From Hyphomicrobiales bacterium (GTDB lineage Bacteria; Pseudomonadota; Alphaproteobacteria; Rhizobiales; JAUVMS01), in NCBI GenBank assembly GCA_030600135.1, contig JAUVMS010000168.1, forward strand, positions 1 through 7,264: a stretch of DNA of 7,264 nt, written 5' to 3'. Shown piece by piece: positions 1 to 6,331 of this stretch. The position numbers and the translations under genes are program-made. Below the pieces are notes generated by a model. That model was not told the DNA's origin. It ran no database searches and saw only the letters and a list, made by a program, of their open reading frames with translations. Positions within the stretch are counted from its first letter, which is position 1, and each line of letters starts with the position of its first letter.

Positions 1-63
1 GTCGAGCGCGAAGAGCTTTTTATTGTGGAGATAAACAAACGCTGTGCCCTTGTCGTCGAGCAT
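1..63 (-). CDS. 5' end of a minus-strand gene, possibly a beta-flower-type repeat protein (partial)
   Basis: Reading leftwards from an ATG at 63-61, an open frame runs 21 codons to the window edge and starts MLDDKGTAFVYLHNKKLFAL. An AGGA Shine-Dalgarno-like sequence (74-77 on the plus strand, read in reverse) lies 10 bases upstream of the ATG. The alternation of a D-x-x-G turn, a hydrophobic-aromatic strand (AFVYL) and a second strand (KKLFAL) resembles the short repeat of small 'beta flower' proteins, in which a DxxG-[VF]-x-[VA]-[YF] unit recurs. That family assignment is inference from very few residues. The opposite strand is also open over this stretch (30 codons, ending in TAG at 91-93) but shows no recognisable motif, so I prefer the minus-strand reading. 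It is divergent from the helicase remnant to its right. Confidence 0.4.
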   Translation of the reverse strand, partial: MLDDKGTAFVYLHNKKLFALD

Positions 64-93
64 GATTATAAGTTCCTGAGCTTCGTTGAATAG

Positions 94-729
94 TTTCTTC
101 CGTTCAATCCTTCGGGACGCATGATTATGAATTTCGGACCGATCAACCAGGCGGGCGGAGAAAAACGTCTCAACGTCATCTTCTCGCGAGCCAAACATCA
201 CATGGTGGTCGTGTCATCGATCGAGCATCACCAGATCACGAACGATCACAATGTCGGTGCCAACGCGCTCAAGCAGTATCTGAGATATGCAGCCGCCGCA
301 TCAATCGGAGATCAAGATGAGCTTCGCGCATGTCTGCTGCAATTCGGGGCCGACAGGAATGATCGGGTAGACAACGCGCCAACAACAGCTCTCGCGGAGC
401 GATTGCAAAAGCGGCTTCAGGGTCGAGGCTATGATGTCGAGCAGACCTATGGCCAGTCCACCGTCACTTGTGATCTGGCCCTTCGCAAAAGCGAGGATGA
501 CGCATTTGGCTTGGCCTTGTTCCTCGATGACGACAAGCACTACGGCACCACTGATCTCGTCGAAAGATACGTCACGCGACCTGAGATCTTCCGAGCATTC
601 GGCTGGCAGGTCGAGCACGTTCTAGGCCTGGATTGGTTCCGCCCGGAAAGACGGCTTCTGGGCCGAATTGACAATTATTTTCCTAAGGAATTAGACGACG
701 GACGCCCGACGCTGACAGTCGTAGAATGA
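94..729 (+). pseudogene. 3' remnant of a superfamily-1 DNA helicase with C-terminal endonuclease-like domain
   Basis: The longest ATG-initiated frame is 202 aa from 121, but helicase-like sequence (SGR-MIMNFGPINQ) already begins before that ATG and is cut off by an in-frame TAG at 91-93. The fragment opens with the segment leading into SF1 helicase motif VI: NFGPINQ, then GGEKRLNVIFSRAK at residues 12-25 (counting from 121), which holds the arginine that senses ATP. A linker with ANALKQYLRYA (47-57) follows, as is usual in large UvrD/Dna2-like bacterial helicases. Residues about 86-175 resemble the Vsr/MTES_1575-type restriction-endonuclease fold: an acidic residue at D118, then FLDDDKHYG (134-142), and the closing GW-x-V-x6-DW strand (161-172). 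Motifs I-V, including the Walker A motif, are absent, so it cannot work as a helicase. No ribosome binding site precedes 121. A short expressed nuclease-like protein is possible but unlikely. Confidence 0.7.
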
Positions 730-942
730 GCTGTTCCAGATACCTCAAATAAGTACCAGCAGCGATAATCAGGACAAGCGAGACAAGCTCCCAATGGGCC
801 TTCCCCCCGCGCGGGCATGGGTTATGCTTCTTCACATCTTCTAAACAGAAAACATTTGGAGATGGGTGGTTTCACCGGTAGTAAAATTTTGCGTTGGCTA
901 GAAGCGGGCTTCTGGCGCACAAAGCTATGAGGGAGGAATGCA

Positions 943-1926
943 ATGGACAGGAACCATCTCAAAGTGACAAACATAAATGGCGCGCTGGACGAGATGGCCC
1001 CGGGCCTTTCGCGGCGTTCGTTTTTCTTTGCCGCCGGTGCGGCAGGTGTCGGTGCGGCGGCAACGGTTTTGGGTTCAGAGCCGGCCACCGCCCAATCGAC
1101 CGATTGGAAGCAGCCAGGCAACAATAACCACGTTATCGAACTGCAAAGTAAGACCGGCTTCCCCGATGGCGCCGTCAGCATCGATTTCTACGGCCATTGT
1201 GCAATCAAGCTGACATCGCCCGGAGGAGCGACGATCCTTTTCGATCCTTGGCGGGACGACCCGTCTGGCGCTTGGGGACTTTGGTTTAAGTACAAGTTCC
1301 CGGAAACTGTAGTCGACATCGCCATGTCGACCCACACCCATTTCGACCACGATGCCATAGACCGGCCGCACTCGACCATGGTTCTGGATCGGATGGTGGG
1401 TACGTTCGAATTTGCCGATCTCAAGATCACCGGCTTTGCCGACAAACACGCCTGCGTCGCGCCCGGATGGTATCCCTGGACCAACGCTTTGAAGGAATTC
1501 GGCGTTGAGGCCTGCCCGCCAAACAACGTTGGCCATATGGATATGGTCGTCTATCTCGTCGAAACCGGGGGCATTCGCACCTTGATTTGGGGCGACAATC
1601 GCCACAACCCGCCGGATGCCTTTTGGCAATCCGTCGGCCAGGTCGACGTGTTGACGCTGCCGGTGGACGGCTCGCAGCACATCCTGTCCTTTGATCAGGG
1701 CAACGCCATCGTCGAGCGCCTCAAACCCAAGGTCGTGATCCCGACGCACTATCTGGGCGAGACGACAACCTACACGCTGTCGACCCTGCAGCCGGCCGAT
1801 GAATGGGTGAAGAGCCAAAAGAGTTTCAAAATGCTCGATGGCCCGAGCCTAAGCCTTGCGGCGGCCGACGTCGGCAAGATGGATCGGGAGTTCATGTATT
1901 TTGGCCACCAAGCACAAAAGGCGTGA
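943..1926 (+). CDS. Tat-exported metallo-beta-lactamase-fold hydrolase (UlaG/UPF0173-like)
   Basis: This 327-aa protein starts at ATG 943, six bases after a GGGAGG ribosome binding site (931-936). The N-terminus carries a twin-arginine signal: SRRSFFF at residues 23-29, a hydrophobic AAGAAGVGAAATVLG segment, and a probable cleavage site ATA|Q after residue 50, so the mature enzyme should be periplasmic. The metallo-beta-lactamase fold is shown by SIDFYGHCAIKL (the family's opening strands), HTHFDHDA at 131-138 (HxHxDH metal site), GHMD with H198, GDN with D218, and PTHYL with H269. The full set of seven ligands supports two metal ions, probably zinc. The arrangement fits the lactonase/UlaG-like beta-lactamase-superfamily branch rather than true beta-lactamases, and the substrate cannot be told from sequence. 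It stands alone, with no operon partner, and converges on the small minus-strand gene downstream. Confidence 0.92.
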   Translation: MDRNHLKVTNINGALDEMAPGLSRRSFFFAAGAAGVGAAATVLGSEPATAQSTDWKQPGNNNHVIELQSKTGFPDGAVSIDFYGHCAIKLTSPGGATILFDPWRDDPSGAWGLWFKYKFPETVVDIAMSTHTHFDHDAIDRPHSTMVLDRMVGTFEFADLKITGFADKHACVAPGWYPWTNALKEFGVEACPPNNVGHMDMVVYLVETGGIRTLIWGDNRHNPPDAFWQSVGQVDVLTLPVDGSQHILSFDQGNAIVERLKPKVVIPTHYLGETTTYTLSTLQPADEWVKSQKSFKMLDGPSLSLAAADVGKMDREFMYFGHQAQKA

Positions 1927-1946
1927 TCTTGACGTTGTAAGCCATG

Positions 1947-1974
1947 GGGGAGTCCACCTAAGGCTGGCCTCCCC
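1947..1974. terminator. weak inverted repeat between convergent genes
   Basis: GGGGAG (1947-1952) can pair with CTCCCC (1969-1974) across a 16-base loop, 20 bases past the hydrolase stop and in the gap between two converging genes. The position suits a shared terminator, but the loop is long and no T-run follows on either strand. A rho-independent function is therefore doubtful. Confidence 0.2.
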
Positions 1975-2043
1975 TCGTCGGTTGGGTTCCCTGCCCGGCG
2001 CTGGAATCTAAGCTTGCCAGCCCAGATGCCATCGGCCAGCTGC

Positions 2044-2250
2044 CTACTTGGCTTTTTTGGATTTGGCGCCGTCGCGCTCGGAAAGTTGCTTTTCCAAGCT
2101 GTCAAATCCGCAATTTGTTTCCAGCGCGGCTTCGACACCAACGCAGCTCGAACTGAGCTCGCGCGCCGCAGCCATTTTCTCGATAGGAAACACAACTTGT
2201 CCGATGTCCCGACGGTCCTTGGTTGGTTGGTGTTTTCTGGAGGCCATCAT
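2044..2250 (-). CDS. small conserved-looking hypothetical protein, 68 aa
   Basis: The frame begins with two consecutive ATGs (2250-2248 and 2247-2245). GGGAG lies five bases before the first ATG, which I take as the start. The product is soluble, with no membrane segment or signal peptide. It has a charged N-terminus (RKHQPTKDRRD), a middle with VVFPIEKMAAARELSSSCVG (residues 19-38), two cysteines (C36, C47), a likely amphipathic helix (GFDSLEKQLSERDG, 48-61) and a lysine-rich tail KSKKAK. I do not recognise the family. Reality is supported by the ribosome binding site, by the TATAAT promoter box about 67 bases upstream, by protein-like composition, and by its fit between convergent and tandem neighbours. 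The basic tail might touch nucleic acid, but that is only a guess. Overlapping frames on both strands have no comparable start signals. Confidence 0.6.
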   Translation of the reverse strand: MMASRKHQPTKDRRDIGQVVFPIEKMAAARELSSSCVGVEAALETNCGFDSLEKQLSERDGAKSKKAK

Positions 2251-2316
2251 CCTCGCTCCCGTGAATGGAGTTTGCGAGCTGCTCGCAACCTGAGCAACCG
2301 GTAGAGCTAACCAAGC

Positions 2317-2343
2317 ATTATAGGCACTCCGCTTTCATGTGAA
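2317..2343 (-). promoter_or_regulatory. putative sigma70-type promoter of the 68-aa gene
   Basis: On the minus strand a perfect TATAAT -10 box occupies 2322-2317. TTCACA (2343-2338), five of six bases like TTGACA, sits 15 bases upstream of it, slightly short of the ideal 17. Transcription would start near 2310, giving a leader of about 60 bases before the ATG at 2250. Confidence 0.45.
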
Positions 2344-2345
2344 AG
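2332..2345. promoter_or_regulatory. operator-like dyad CTTTCA-TG-TGAAAG
   Basis: A perfect inverted repeat with 6-base arms and a 2-base centre overlaps the presumed -35 hexamer of the promoter serving the 68-aa gene. A dimeric repressor bound here would block RNA polymerase. The regulator is unknown, and the site is short enough to arise by chance. Confidence 0.35.
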
Positions 2346-2481
2346 GGAAGCTGATTTGCACGCTCTGAAGGATTTGTGGCGTCCGCGGGTCGGCTGAGCG
2401 TAGGGCGTGCGATTGACCGGATCGAAGCTATCCAATCGACAAGAAGGGCCGGTAATCGCCTACAAAGCCCGCGTTCGCAAC

Positions 2482-2505
2482 AAAAAGGGCCGCACTGGGC
2501 GGCCC
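2482..2505 (-). terminator. rho-independent terminator of petABC
   Basis: On the minus strand a perfect 7-bp stem, GGGCCGC / GCGGCCC (2505-2499 with 2493-2487), encloses a 5-base loop and is followed directly by TTTTT (2486-2482). It begins 24 bases after the petC stop, so it should end the operon transcript. On the plus strand the hairpin lacks a T-run. Confidence 0.9.
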
Positions 2506-2529
2506 GTTGCCGAAACCTGTCGTCGCGCC

Positions 2530-3411
2530 TCAGTGCTCCAACTTCGACCAGATGAGCCGCTTGGTGAGATAGAGCAGCACCGCCAGAATGATGAGATAGA
2601 TCAGCACTCGAAGCCCGAGGCGTTTGCGTTCTTCGAGCTTTGGCTCCGCCGCCCACATCAGGTACGCGGAGACGTCGCGCGAGTATTGATCGACCGTCTT
2701 GGGCGAACCGTCCGTATAATCCACCAGATCATCGGAGAGCGGTGACGGCATGGCGATTTGATGTCCCGCAAAAGCGGCATTGTAGTGCATCCCTTCCACC
2801 ATCTCGGTGCCCTCGGGCGCGTCCTCGTATCCGGTCATCAAAGCGTGCAAGTAGTCCGGTCCACCTTCCTGATAGCCGGCGATGATATCGCGCGCCCACC
2901 CCAGTGGCGCGAACGCCGCATGCGTGGGGATCGACCGTGCCTTCGCCATGACTGAGAGATCGGGAGGCAGGGCACCGCCATTGACGGCGCGCGCCTCGTT
3001 GTCGTTGGCGTAGGGCGATCTGAATGCGTCGGCCGGTCGGCCGGGGCGCTCGAACATTTCGCCGTCGTCGTTAGGACCATCTGGAACTTCCACGGCCGCG
3101 GCGATGGCCTTGACGGCGTCGGCGGAAAACTCCGGACCGCCCGGCTCGCCTAGATTGCGATAGCGCAACAGCCGCATGCCGTGGCAAGCGGCGCAGACCT
3201 CTTGATAAACTTGAAAGCCGCGCTGCAGCTGGGCCCGGTCGTAGTGGCCGGTGACGCCACTAAAACTCCAAGGTTGCTTGGCAATTTCCGGCTCTTCACT
3301 AGCCGCATGGGCTGGCGTACCAAGGCCTGTACCCACAAACGCCAGCGAAAGCGCTATGATGGCGCCGCGCAGAGTTCGGCTTGGACGTCGGCTGTCCCCT
3401 GATATCGACAT
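2530..3411 (-). CDS. petC: cytochrome c1, heme subunit of the bc1 complex
   Basis: This 293-aa subunit takes electrons from the Rieske cluster and passes them to soluble cytochrome c. A Sec signal peptide (hydrophobic 16-31, cleavage near AHA|A at 34-37) sends the heme domain to the periplasm. CAACH at 73-77 binds heme c covalently, with H77 as one axial ligand. The sixth ligand is probably M221 in IAMPSPLSDD. Family hallmarks include MRLLRYRNLG (79-88), RSPYANDNEARAVNGG (131-146) and GALPPDLS (146-153). One C-terminal transmembrane helix (about 267-284) anchors it, leaving a short cytoplasmic KRLIWSKLEH tail. It starts 15 bases after the petB stop, with a purine-rich AGGGAGGGCGGAG leader before the ATG, and it is the last gene of the operon. 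Cytochromes b and c1 are separate here, unlike the fused fbcH polyprotein of Bradyrhizobium. Confidence 0.97.
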   Translation of the reverse strand: MSISGDSRRPSRTLRGAIIALSLAFVGTGLGTPAHAASEEPEIAKQPWSFSGVTGHYDRAQLQRGFQVYQEVCAACHGMRLLRYRNLGEPGGPEFSADAVKAIAAAVEVPDGPNDDGEMFERPGRPADAFRSPYANDNEARAVNGGALPPDLSVMAKARSIPTHAAFAPLGWARDIIAGYQEGGPDYLHALMTGYEDAPEGTEMVEGMHYNAAFAGHQIAMPSPLSDDLVDYTDGSPKTVDQYSRDVSAYLMWAAEPKLEERKRLGLRVLIYLIILAVLLYLTKRLIWSKLEH

Positions 3412-3426
3412 TGCTCCGCCCTCCCT

Positions 3427-4734
3427 CTAGCGCGTTTCTGGCGCGGCTGGCGCGCCACTCACCCCGGCGATGGCGCCGGCGTCCCCGTCGCCCTTCGACG
3501 CCTTGTCGAGCACATCCTCGGTGATGCTCTTTGGCGTTGCCCGGGGTGTTTCGATGGCGCCCAGCAGGGGCATGATGATGAGGAAGTGAATGAAGTAGTA
3601 GGCGGTGAAAATCCGTCCAAACGTGAGGTAGGCCCCTTCCGGCGGCTTCGCGCCCAGGTAGCCGAGCACCAGACATGTGATGACAAAAAGCCAGAAGAAC
3701 CACTTGTAGAGCGGACGGTAACGGGCCGAGCGAACCCGAGAGGTGTCGAGCCACGGCACTAGGAACAGCACGGCAATGGAACCGAACATGGCGATCACCC
3801 CGAGCAACTTATTTGGGATCGCCCTGAGGATCGCGTAGTAGGGCAAAAAATACCACTCCGGCACGATGTGCGGCGGCGTTTGCAGGGGGTTCGCCTCGAT
3901 GTAATTGTCGGCATGCCCGAGGTAGTTGGGCGCATAGAACACGAACCAGGCAAACAGCAACGCAAAAAGCGTCAGCGCAAACATATCCTTGGTCGTGTAG
4001 TAGGGATGGAACGGGATTGTGTCCGAGTTTTGCTTAACTGAAACGCCTGTTGGATTGTTGTTGCCCGGTACGTGCAGTGCCCAGATATGCAGCACCACAA
4101 CGCCTGCAATAGCGAACGGTAGCAGGTAGTGCAGACTGAAGAGCCGGGTAAGCGTCGTGCCGGTGACCGAGTAACCGCCCCAAATCCATTCCACGATAGC
4201 CGTCCCGACGCCCGGTATGATCGAATCGAGCGACGAAAACAAATTGGTGATCACCGTCACCGCCCAAAAACTCATCTGACCCCAGACCAGCGAGTAGCCC
4301 ATGAACGCCGTCGCCATCATCAACAGAAGGATAATGACACCCAAGATCCACAGCACTTCGCGAGGCGCCTTGTAGGATCCGTAGTATAGTCCCCGGAAGA
4401 AGTGAATATAGACGGCGACGAAGAACATCGAAGCGCCAACCGCGTGAGTGTAGCGCATCAACCAGCCCCAATTCACGTTGCGCATAATATGCTCAACGCT
4501 ATCAAACGCCATTTCGGCGCTCGGCTGATAATGCATCGCTAGAACGACGCCAGTGATGATCTGCACAGCGAGACAGAAGGTCAAAATGCCACCATACGTC
4601 CACCAGTAGTTGAGATTGCGTGGTGTTGGAAAAGCATTGACCTGATCGTGCATGAGCCGCGGCAGCGGCAGCCGATCGTCCAGCCAACGCTCGACGCCGG
4701 TGTTCGGCTGATAGGTCGATTCGTGCTGAGCCAT
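3427..4734 (-). CDS. petB: cytochrome b subunit of the bc1 complex
   Basis: This 435-aa membrane subunit carries hemes bL and bH and the quinol-oxidation and quinone-reduction sites. The start chosen is ATG 4734-4732, ten bases after the petA stop with AAAGGCG as ribosome binding site. The frame stays open upstream to 5022, but that part overlaps petA in another frame and is not protein-like. The four heme ligands are H97 and H111 in helix B and H202 and H216 in helix D, both pairs 13 residues apart, as in bacterial bc1 rather than the b6f type. The Qo-site PEWY motif is at 292-295. Hydrophobic stretches give the usual eight helices, with LNYWWTYGG near the N-terminus. A 35-40 residue Ala/Gly/charged tail follows the last helix; the total is close to the 437 aa of the Rhodobacter capsulatus protein. 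Confidence 0.97.
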   Translation of the reverse strand: MAQHESTYQPNTGVERWLDDRLPLPRLMHDQVNAFPTPRNLNYWWTYGGILTFCLAVQIITGVVLAMHYQPSAEMAFDSVEHIMRNVNWGWLMRYTHAVGASMFFVAVYIHFFRGLYYGSYKAPREVLWILGVIILLLMMATAFMGYSLVWGQMSFWAVTVITNLFSSLDSIIPGVGTAIVEWIWGGYSVTGTTLTRLFSLHYLLPFAIAGVVVLHIWALHVPGNNNPTGVSVKQNSDTIPFHPYYTTKDMFALTLFALLFAWFVFYAPNYLGHADNYIEANPLQTPPHIVPEWYFLPYYAILRAIPNKLLGVIAMFGSIAVLFLVPWLDTSRVRSARYRPLYKWFFWLFVITCLVLGYLGAKPPEGAYLTFGRIFTAYYFIHFLIIMPLLGAIETPRATPKSITEDVLDKASKGDGDAGAIAGVSGAPAAPETR

Positions 4735-4744
4735 GGTTTCGCCT

Positions 4745-5317
4745 TTAGCCGATCTTGACTTTTGTGTCCGAGACAAACTCGTAATGAGGGACATCCAGAT
4801 TGCGCGGCGCCGGTCCTTTTCGAATCCGCCCCGCCGTATCGTAGTGCGAGCCGTGGCACGGACAGAACCAGCCGTCGAATTCGCCCTTCTTATCGCCAAG
4901 TCTTTGGCCCTTCGGGATGCAGCCCAGGTGGGTGCAAATACCGACCAGGATGAGCCAGTTTTCGTGGTCTTTCTTGGTGCGGTTGATGTCGGTCGCGGGC
5001 GCATCCTCTGGCAGGTCGGCATTGCGCGCTTCCGGGTCCGGAAGATCGCTCACATTGGCCTCGTTGGCCAATTTGATCTCCTCTTCCGTTCGGTGCCGGA
5101 CGAAGATCGGTTTGCCGCGCCAAAGTACTGTGACGGCTTGGCCAGCCTCAATCGGTTCCAAGTCAACCTCGATGGATGCCAGCGCCTGGGTCGAGGCGTC
5201 CGGATTCATCTGGTCAACCAACGGCCACAAAGCGGCCGCTCCGCCGACGGCGGCAAAGGCGCCTGTCGCAACTAGCAGGAAATCGCGGCGCGTTGAATCT
5301 GACTGGTCAGTAGCCAC
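4745..5317 (-). CDS. petA: Rieske iron-sulfur protein of the bc1 complex
   Basis: This 190-aa protein is the 2Fe-2S subunit that oxidises ubiquinol at the Qo site and hands the electron to cytochrome c1. The start is GTG (5317-5315), set by GGGAGG six bases upstream; no ATG offers a better choice. The N-terminus has the twin-arginine motif STRRDFLL (8-15) followed by a hydrophobic anchor (about 14-35), which stays uncleaved in this family. The soluble domain has both cluster boxes: CTHLGC at 128-133 and CPCHGSHYD at 152-160. Iron ligands are C128, H130, C152 and H155, and C133-C154 is the expected disulfide. GPAP (168-171) closes the cluster fold. It is the first gene of the operon, and petB begins ten bases after its stop. 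Confidence 0.97.
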   Translation of the reverse strand: MATDQSDSTRRDFLLVATGAFAAVGGAAALWPLVDQMNPDASTQALASIEVDLEPIEAGQAVTVLWRGKPIFVRHRTEEEIKLANEANVSDLPDPEARNADLPEDAPATDINRTKKDHENWLILVGICTHLGCIPKGQRLGDKKGEFDGWFCPCHGSHYDTAGRIRKGPAPRNLDVPHYEFVSDTKVKIG

Positions 5318-5323
5318 CTACTG

Positions 5324-5329
5324 CCTCCC
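5324..5329 (-). promoter_or_regulatory. ribosome binding site fixing the petA GTG start
   Basis: GGGAGG on the minus strand stands six bases before the GTG at 5317. With the downstream Tat motif at a normal distance, this decides the non-ATG start of petA. Confidence 0.7.
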
Positions 5330-5352
5330 TCAAAGTCCTTCGTCTCAGGCCC

Positions 5353-5395
5353 GTTTGAACCAACGCCAGCCGGCCGGCCCGCACACCGTTCAAAC
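5353..5395. repeat. symmetric inverted repeat in the petA leader/promoter region
   Basis: GTTTGAAC (5353-5360) and GTTCAAAC (5388-5395) are perfect 8-base inverted arms 27 bases apart. Almost exactly at their centre lies a second palindrome, GCCGGCCGGC (5369-5378). The element ends 36 bases upstream of the petA start. It could be an operator for a dimeric regulator, or a hairpin in the pet mRNA leader. I cannot assign it to a known regulator. Confidence 0.45.
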
Positions 5396-5716
5396 CTCAA
5401 GATGCGCGCAATCAGCTCTCGGACGCAAGGCTCTTACCAAGATGGCACGCGCACTTTCACCACGCACCCCAAGGTGGATTGCGAAACGCGCGACTTTTTG
5501 GCACCCTTTTCAAGATTACTCAAGCGCTGGCGTCATGCAATTCGCCCGCTTCGGTCCAGTTAGCGGCCCGCAAATCGTCGCAGCTTTCACGCGCGTCGGG
5601 CCATTGGGCCTGCTTACAGCTTCCACGTTGTAGCTGTTGGCCGATCAAAAATTTTCGGGTGAATGGTAGACGTTTGGCTTGGCACGGAGCGGATTTCCGT
5701 CGCTGTGTCATCGACC

Positions 5717-5745
5717 TTGTCCTCGAGCGGCCGCGCGACCATAAA
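5717..5745 (+). promoter_or_regulatory. possible trmL promoter
   Basis: TTGTCC (5717-5722) and CATAAA (5740-5745) each match the sigma70 hexamers at four of six positions, with a 17-base spacer. Transcription would begin near 5752, about 110 bases before trmL. A match of this quality can occur by chance. Confidence 0.25.
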
Positions 5746-5825
5746 AGCTCACTTATCTTGAATCGCGGGCCCGATATCGGATGACGCTAAAGCAGATCGA
5801 CAATTGGCCGCATAGTAATTCGGTT

Positions 5826-5842
5826 GATCGGCGCATCCGATC
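5826..5842 (+). promoter_or_regulatory. small hairpin in the trmL leader
   Basis: GATCGG and CCGATC form a perfect 6-bp stem with a CGCAT loop, ending nine bases before the GGAGG ribosome binding site of trmL (5852-5856). It does not cover the ribosome binding site, so any effect on translation would be mild. Confidence 0.3.
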
Positions 5843-5860
5843 GAAAAGCCTGGAGGTTGC

Positions 5861-6331
5861 ATGAGGCTGGCGCTCTTTCAACCCGATATCCCCCAAAACA
5901 CGGGCACCATCCTACGCACCGCGGCCTGCCTCGGCGTTGCCGTCGACATCATTGGCCCGGCCGGTTTCGATATCTCCGACAAGGCCCTGCGCCGCGCCGC
6001 AATGGACTACATCGATCGGGCCGTCATTACCCACCACGTTTCATGGCAAGCCTTCATCGAGAGCAGGAGCGATGGTCCGGGGCGATTGATATTGCTGACG
6101 ACGCAGGCCCCAACACCCTTCACCGGCATCGATTTTCGGCCCGACGATGTTCTCCTCCTCGGGCGCGAAAGCGCCGGCGCGCCTGACGCGGTTCACGAAG
6201 CTGCGGACGAGCGCGTCAGGATTCCGGTGAAAGCCGGTTTGCGTTCGCTTAACGTTGCCGTTGCGGCCGCCATTGTTTTGGCCGAAGCAATGCGCCAAAC
6301 CGGCGCATTCGAAGGGGATTGCCTGTTGTGA
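5861..6331 (+). CDS. trmL: tRNA (cytidine/uridine-34 2'-O)-methyltransferase
   Basis: This 156-aa SPOUT (SpoU-class) methyltransferase uses S-adenosylmethionine to methylate the ribose of the wobble nucleotide in tRNA-Leu isoacceptors, and it acts in the cytoplasm. Motif 1 is IPQNTGTILRTAAC (10-23) with N13. Motif 2 is LLLGRESAG (98-106). Motif 3 is LRSLNVAVAAAIVL (127-140). Together they build the trefoil knot that holds the cofactor. The length matches the minimal TrmL type, which lacks the N-terminal extension of TrmH. The ATG at 5861 follows GGAGG (5852-5856) by four bases, and the family sequence starts at once (MRLALFQPDIPQNTG). The stop overlaps the GTG start of the next gene, which suggests translational coupling. 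Confidence 0.95.
   Translation: MRLALFQPDIPQNTGTILRTAACLGVAVDIIGPAGFDISDKALRRAAMDYIDRAVITHHVSWQAFIESRSDGPGRLILLTTQAPTPFTGIDFRPDDVLLLGRESAGAPDAVHEAADERVRIPVKAGLRSLNVAVAAAIVLAEAMRQTGAFEGDCLL

Larger units (their letters stand above)
5330..5825. other. divergent petABC/trmL intergenic region
   Basis: Together with its edges, about 540 bases separate the petA and trmL starts. I see no tRNA, no recognisable small RNA and no convincing protein gene here. It should hold the petABC promoter (leftward) and the trmL promoter (rightward). Apart from the 5353-5395 inverted repeat it contains AT-rich AAAAATTTT near 5647-5655 and the palindrome CCGATATCGG at 5771-5780. No strong petABC -35/-10 pair is apparent, which may mean a promoter that depends on an activator or uses a non-consensus sigma factor. 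Confidence 0.5.

Noticed and set aside
806..815. Perfect palindrome CCCGCGCGGG between the helicase remnant and the hydrolase
   Set aside because: It is short, purely GC and has no T-run, so it is neither a convincing terminator nor a clear operator.
882..887. TAAAAT as a -10 box for the hydrolase gene
   Set aside because: No acceptable -35 hexamer lies 16-19 bases upstream, so the promoter cannot be supported.
1075..1818. 247-codon minus-strand frame opposite the hydrolase gene
   Set aside because: It is the complement of a well-supported coding sequence with a full set of metallo-hydrolase motifs, and has no ribosome binding site or domain of its own.
1770..2195. 141-codon minus-strand frame covering the hydrolase 3' end and the small gene
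   Set aside because: It overlaps the hydrolase C-terminus and runs in a different frame from the better-signalled 68-aa gene.
4735..5022. Upstream extension of the cytochrome b frame
   Set aside because: It lies inside petA in another frame, shows no similarity to cytochrome b, and the start at 4734 has a proper ribosome binding site and the expected N-terminus.
5520..5711. 63-codon minus-strand frame in the pet/trmL intergenic region, with AAGG and GAGG upstream of its ATG
   Set aside because: No recognisable domain, mixed composition without protein-like patterning, and overlap with an equally open plus-strand frame. The purine runs before the ATG are ordinary in this GC-rich sequence.
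5641..5842. Repeated CCGATC/GATCGG hexamers in the intergenic region
   Set aside because: The same hexamer also occurs inside coding sequence (for example near 139). Spacing is irregular and the copy number is too low to suggest a regulatory array or CRISPR.
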